From NCBI GenBank assembly GCA_044223665.1, contig JBGALT010000021.1, positions 6,177 to 70,176 of the forward strand: a stretch of 64,000 nucleotides of DNA, read 5' to 3'. Below are positions 61,123-64,000 of the stretch, in pieces (the stretch's first letter is position 1; the number at the start of each line of letters is the position of its first letter). The notes beneath the pieces were generated by a model. It was given only the letters and a program-made list of their open reading frames with translations. It had not been told where the DNA came from and searched no databases. A program made the position numbers and the translations under genes. Origin of the DNA: JBBSAT01 sp044223665 (GTDB lineage: Bacteria; Myxococcota_A; Polyangia; Polyangiales; Sandaracinaceae).

Positions 61123-61434
61123 ATGGCCCCGATCGAGTACGTCGTCCGCATCACCACAGGCACGAGCGCTCACCTCGAGCGCGTCCACGCGTGGCTCGTG
61201 CCCGGGCACATGGCCGACGTGGTGCGCGCCGGCGCACGGAGCGCGTCGCTGGCCCGCTTCGACGACGCGCCGCTCGCGCTCGAGGTGCGCTACGCGTTCG
61301 ACTCCCGCGAGGCCTTCACCGCCTACGAGCGCGAGCACGCGCCGCGCTTGCGCCTCGAAGGCCAGAGGCTCTTCCCCGAGGGCGTTCGCTTCGAGCGGCG
61401 CCTCGGCGAGGTCGTTCACGAGGCCCGTTCATGA
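61123..61434 (+). CDS. DUF4286-family protein
   Basis: The 103-residue protein is close to the DUF4286 family: IEYVVRITTGTSAHLERVHA, WLVPGHMADVVRAGARSASL, EVRYAFDSREAFTAYEREHA and HAPRLRLEG. It is a ferredoxin-like alpha/beta fold of unknown function. The ATG at 61123, with AGAGAGG 7 bases before it, is preferred to an earlier in-frame codon. It overlaps the glyoxalase II gene by 4 bases (ATGA). Confidence 0.88.
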   Translation: MAPIEYVVRITTGTSAHLERVHAWLVPGHMADVVRAGARSASLARFDDAPLALEVRYAFDSREAFTAYEREHAPRLRLEGQRLFPEGVRFERRLGEVVHEARS

Positions 61435-62207
61435 CGATCCGATTCGAGCCGATCGCCCTTCTCCGCGACAACTACGCCTACCTCCTCGTCGAGCTGGAGA
61501 CGCGGCGCGCCGTCGTGGTGGATCCATCGGAAGGAAACAAGGTGCTCGACGTCGTGCGCGGGCGCGAGGTCGAGCTCGAGGCCGTGTGGTGCACGCACCA
61601 CCACCCCGATCACACGGGAGGCATCGAAGCGATCGTCGAGGCGCTCGGCGCGATCGACGTGCTCGGCAGCCGCTACGATCGCGAGCACGGGCGCATCCCG
61701 CGTCAGAACCGGGTGCTCGAAGAGGGCGACGTCGTCACGCTCGGCGAGGCGAGCTTCCACGTGCTCTCGATCCCCGGGCACACCCTGGGCGCGCTCGCGT
61801 ACGTGGGCGAGGGGCTCGCGCTCACGGGAGACACGCTCTTCTCCGGAGGGTGCGGGCGCGTGTTCGAAGGGACGATGCCGATGATGCGGGCCTCGCTCGC
61901 CAAGCTCGCCGCGCTGGACGCGGAGACGCGCGTGCTCTCGGGCCACGAGTACACGGTGCGCAACCTCGAGTTCGCGCAGCTCGTCGAGCCCGAGAACCGC
62001 GACGTCGCCTCGCGCCTGGCCAGCGCCACCGAGCAGCGCGAGGTCGGGGAGCCGACGGTCGGCGGCACCATCGGCCTCGAGCGCGCCACCAATCCGTTCC
62101 TGCGCTGGAGCGAGCCGGCGGTCCGCGCGTTCGCGGCGGCACGCGGCGAAGCAGGCAGCGACGACGAGGTCTTCGCGCGCGTGCGCGAGGCGAAGAACGC
62201 GTTCTGA
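61431..62207 (+). CDS. gloB: Hydroxyacylglutathione hydrolase (glyoxalase II)
   Basis: The 258-residue metallo-beta-lactamase-fold enzyme hydrolyses S-lactoylglutathione or related thiol esters, the last step of methylglyoxal detoxification. The dinuclear metal site is complete: T55-H-H-H-P-D-H61 (H56, H58, D60, H61), H117 (SIPGHTLG), D134 (LTGDTLF) and H172 (SGHEYT), at nearly the same numbers as in human GLO2. The C-terminal helical domain (NPFLRWSEPAVR) is the HAGH type, typical of true glyoxalase II. It is translationally coupled to the DUF4286 gene. Confidence 0.95.
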   Translation: MTIRFEPIALLRDNYAYLLVELETRRAVVVDPSEGNKVLDVVRGREVELEAVWCTHHHPDHTGGIEAIVEALGAIDVLGSRYDREHGRIPRQNRVLEEGDVVTLGEASFHVLSIPGHTLGALAYVGEGLALTGDTLFSGGCGRVFEGTMPMMRASLAKLAALDAETRVLSGHEYTVRNLEFAQLVEPENRDVASRLASATEQREVGEPTVGGTIGLERATNPFLRWSEPAVRAFAAARGEAGSDDEVFARVREAKNAF

Positions 62208-62263
62208 TCGCGATCGCCCTGCCCGGCTTCGCACACGGCGCCGGGTCGGTTCATGATGGCGCG

Positions 62264-62773
62264 ATGGCGAGGGGCTGTCAGTTCTGCGTGCGCGAGGGCA
62301 AGGCCGTCGAGGCGACGTTCTCGCGGAACATCGGCATGTTGATCATGCGCCGCTCCGAGACGGTGTCCGGGCGGCACTGCGTGCGCTGCCTCGCGAGGAA
62401 CTTCGCCACCATGCAGGGGCTCAACATGCTCCTCGGCTGGTGGGGCTCGATCTCGTTCGTGATGACGCTCTTCTACTCGGCCTCGAACGTCTTCCACTTC
62501 GCCACGGGGCTCGGCGAGATCGCGCTCGGCACCGCGGGCGACGCGGCCACGAAGGCTTCGATCGATCGCGCGCGCGAGTCGGTGGACGCCGAAGCGGCGC
62601 TCGGGCGCTTCCGGAACACCATCCGCCAGCGCCTCTCTCGCGGCGAGCCTCGCGACCGCATCGCGCACGACATGGTCGATGCCGCCGACGTGCCGCTCCG
62701 GAAGGCCGAGGCGTACGTGGACCAGCTCGCTCGCGAGCTCGATCGAGGCGGCACGGGCGCGCGGCCGGGGTAG
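62264..62773 (+). CDS. Small protein with zinc-ribbon-like Cys pairs and a membrane segment
   Basis: I do not recognise a named family. The 169-residue protein has CQFC near the N-terminus and CVRC about 35 residues later, two Cys pairs that could hold a metal. A hydrophobic stretch follows (MLLGWWGSISFVMTLFYSASN), then a long helical, Arg/Glu-rich C-terminus. The ATG at 62264 is chosen because it directly precedes the ARGCQFC block; two other ATGs lie a few bases upstream in other frames. It is convergent with the gene at 62787. Confidence 0.75.
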   Translation: MARGCQFCVREGKAVEATFSRNIGMLIMRRSETVSGRHCVRCLARNFATMQGLNMLLGWWGSISFVMTLFYSASNVFHFATGLGEIALGTAGDAATKASIDRARESVDAEAALGRFRNTIRQRLSRGEPRDRIAHDMVDAADVPLRKAEAYVDQLARELDRGGTGARPG

Positions 62774-62786
62774 CCGAGGGCGCGGG

Positions 62787-63245
62787 TCAGTACGCGCTGA
62801 CGCCGGAGAGCAGCCAGCCCTGGCCCTCGCGGCGCAACGTGAGGCGCACGTCGACGCGCTCACCGTCGACGCGCGCGCCGATCGCGACGGTGCCGGTGTC
62901 GCCGTCGACGCTCACGTCGTCCTGGACGACGTCGAGCGAGCCATCGCGATCCAGCGGGGCGAGCACGTCGTGGAGGGCGTCCGGGAGCTCGGTCCCGTCC
63001 TCGATGCGGTAGCGCGTGCGGCCGTGCGTCAGGTAGACGGGCTCGCGCGACGGGTCGGCCCACGCGAGCAGGCCATCGACCCGCGCGCCGGGCTCGCGCT
63101 GCTCGACGACCCGCACGACCTCGTCGAGGCGCTCGACGTCGGTCTCGACCATCGCATCGGCGACCGCGGTGCCGAGGCCGAGCACGGCCAGGGCGGTGAA
63201 CGACCAGAGTGCGACCTGCGCGCGCGTGAGTCCGAACAGCTCCAT
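62787..63245 (-). CDS. Small membrane-anchored hypothetical protein
   Basis: The 152-residue protein starts with a hydrophobic helix (ALWSFTALAVLGLGTAVA) and continues as a soluble part with alternating acidic and hydrophobic residues (VETDVERLDEVVRVVEQREP, DALHDVLAPLDRDGSLDVVQ). The last part resembles SnoaL/NTF2-like beta strands (VDGERVDVRLTLRREGQGW). No motif identifies a function. The ATG at 63245 is followed by MELFGLTRAQVALW. Confidence 0.75.
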   Translation of the reverse strand: MELFGLTRAQVALWSFTALAVLGLGTAVADAMVETDVERLDEVVRVVEQREPGARVDGLLAWADPSREPVYLTHGRTRYRIEDGTELPDALHDVLAPLDRDGSLDVVQDDVSVDGDTGTVAIGARVDGERVDVRLTLRREGQGWLLSGVSAY

Positions 63246-63388
63246 GACCCACGCCTCAGCAGGTCCCGTGCCGTCCGGAGCATGGGTGAGATCGGCCGTG
63301 ATCGAGGCCGATCTCGGGCCGAGCGCGGGAGGCGCGCTGACACTTTGTCCAAGGCGCCACGCGCCGGAGCGCCGCGCCTGACAGGCGA

Positions 63389-63682
63389 TCAAACGAGCGC
63401 GCGGACCGCCTCGACGCTCGTGCCGTGGATCTCGACGCGCTTGCGGCGCGAGCTCTCTCCCGCCGTGATGCGCACGTCCTTCTTGCCCACGCCGAGCGCG
63501 CGCGCGAGGAAGGCCACGAGCGCTGCGTTCGCCGCGCCGTCCACGGGTGGGGCCGTGAGCGCGATCTTCAAGCTGCCGTCGTGCACGCCGAGCACGCTCT
63601 CGCGGCTCGCGCGCGGGGCCACGAGCACCGCGAAGCGCACCGCCCCGTCTCTCGACTCGATCGCGAGCGTCGCGTCCGCCAT
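63389..63682 (-). CDS. DUF167/YggU-family protein
   Basis: The 97-residue protein has VLVAPRASRESVLGVHDGSL, LTAPPVDGAANAALVAFLA and VRITAGESSRRKRVEIHG: the conserved blocks of the DUF167/YggU family (single alpha/beta domain, function unknown). The length is exactly that of the family. The ATG at 63682 leads the conserved domain closely. It is a single gene, divergent from the partial gene at 63740. Confidence 0.93.
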   Translation of the reverse strand: MADATLAIESRDGAVRFAVLVAPRASRESVLGVHDGSLKIALTAPPVDGAANAALVAFLARALGVGKKDVRITAGESSRRKRVEIHGTSVEAVRALV

Positions 63683-63739
63683 GGCCACGATGTAGCAGAG
63701 CGCGACGGGCCGGCCCCGGGCCCGTATGCTCGGCGCCAC

Positions 63740-64000
63740 GTGAAGGACCGCGCCGCCGATCTCGCGACGCTCGTGCTCGCGCTCGTGCTCGCCGGGCTCG
63801 CGCACGCGTCGAGCTTCGTCGAGCTCCTGCTCGCGTACGGCGCCGCTTGGCTCGCGGTGAACGCGGCACGGGCGTGGGGCTGGCCGAAGCAGGCGCCGGC
63901 GCTGCCGCGGGGCGCCGGCATCGTGGCGGTGGCTCTCTTGCTCGCGCTCCCGGTCCGCGAGCTCGCGGCGCGCGCACGTGCGCTGGCCGAGCACGAAGGG
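63740..64000 (+). CDS. N-terminal part of a small membrane protein, cut by the window end
   Basis: A GTG at 63740 opens a frame that stays open to the window edge (87 codons). It encodes two to three hydrophobic segments (LATLVLALVLAGLAHA, FVELLLAYGAAWLAV, GIVAVALLLALPVRELA) between short polar stretches. No family can be named from this part. The start is uncertain since no ribosome site is clear. Confidence 0.6.
   Translation, partial: MKDRAADLATLVLALVLAGLAHASSFVELLLAYGAAWLAVNAARAWGWPKQAPALPRGAGIVAVALLLALPVRELAARARALAEHEG

Noticed and set aside
1..64000. tRNA, rRNA, riboswitch or replication-origin features
   Set aside because: No cloverleaf ends, conserved rRNA blocks, riboswitch cores or DnaA-box clusters were recognised by eye in the short intergenic regions.

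Overview
The window is a very GC-rich, gene-dense bacterial chromosome segment. The best taxonomic guess is a myxobacterium (Myxococcota, probably Polyangiales/Sandaracinaceae-like). The reasons are a MYXO-CTERM sorting tail at the end of the 54257-56890 protein, several lipoproteins rich in MopE-type Cys/Asp motifs and RCC1 propellers, Ala/Asp/Val spacer regions, a sigma-54-type promoter and an abundance of exported lipoproteins. No rRNA, tRNA or CRISPR array was recognised. The assembly has a 14-base N gap at 24491-24504.

Layout. 1-2390: 3' part of a secreted zinc metalloprotease. 2602-9020 (minus): an iron-uptake-like operon of imelysin lipoprotein, FecA-like TonB receptor and HTTM membrane protein, ending with a biotin carboxylase and a strong bidirectional terminator. 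9126-11317 (minus): ATP-grasp enzyme and an exported pirin. 11386-12804: SGNH hydrolase. 12971-20031: the centrepiece, a nine-gene plus-strand cluster of the His-Xaa-Ser (Hxs) peptide-modification type. It holds a Tat-exported protein, two HxsD-like proteins, the radical SAM maturase HxsB, a precursor peptide ending in twelve His-Xaa-Ser triplets, three further radical SAM enzymes and an adrenodoxin-type ferredoxin. 20053-29771: a MopE-type lipoprotein, then envelope glycan/lipid genes (sulfatase-superfamily enzyme, two LPG-synthase-type membrane proteins, GT39-like and GT2 glycosyltransferases). 29740-34437: a giant MopE/RCC1 lipoprotein bracketed by a direct repeat of the neighbouring gene's 3' end. 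34698-43029: hypothetical protein, Mpo1-like protein, Deg-like serine protease, M1 aminopeptidase and two parvulin-type chaperones. 43449-54208: vWA lipoprotein, adenylate/guanylate cyclase, universal stress protein, second RCC1 lipoprotein with a TPR-like partner, EamA transporter, M15-like protein, RarA and a PilZ protein. 54257-64000: MYXO-CTERM surface protein, ArsR with two AHSA1/SRPBCC genes, Mrp ATPase without its CxxC, a seven-bladed PLL-type lectin, DUF4286, glyoxalase II and small proteins.

How the genes may work together. In the Hxs cluster almost every junction is a 4-base ATGA/GTGA-type overlap, so the maturases should be made together. HxsB with the HxsD-like proteins would act on the HGS array of the precursor, the extra radical SAM enzymes may install further modifications, and the ferredoxin is a likely electron donor. 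The chemistry and product are unknown.

Besides genes, the window holds a dispersed palindromic repeat family. Two full 82-bp copies are read in the same frame inside the N-termini of two unrelated proteins, and degenerate copies lie next to stop codons. There is also a second, MITE-like inverted-repeat family (40745-40891 and 43357-43392).
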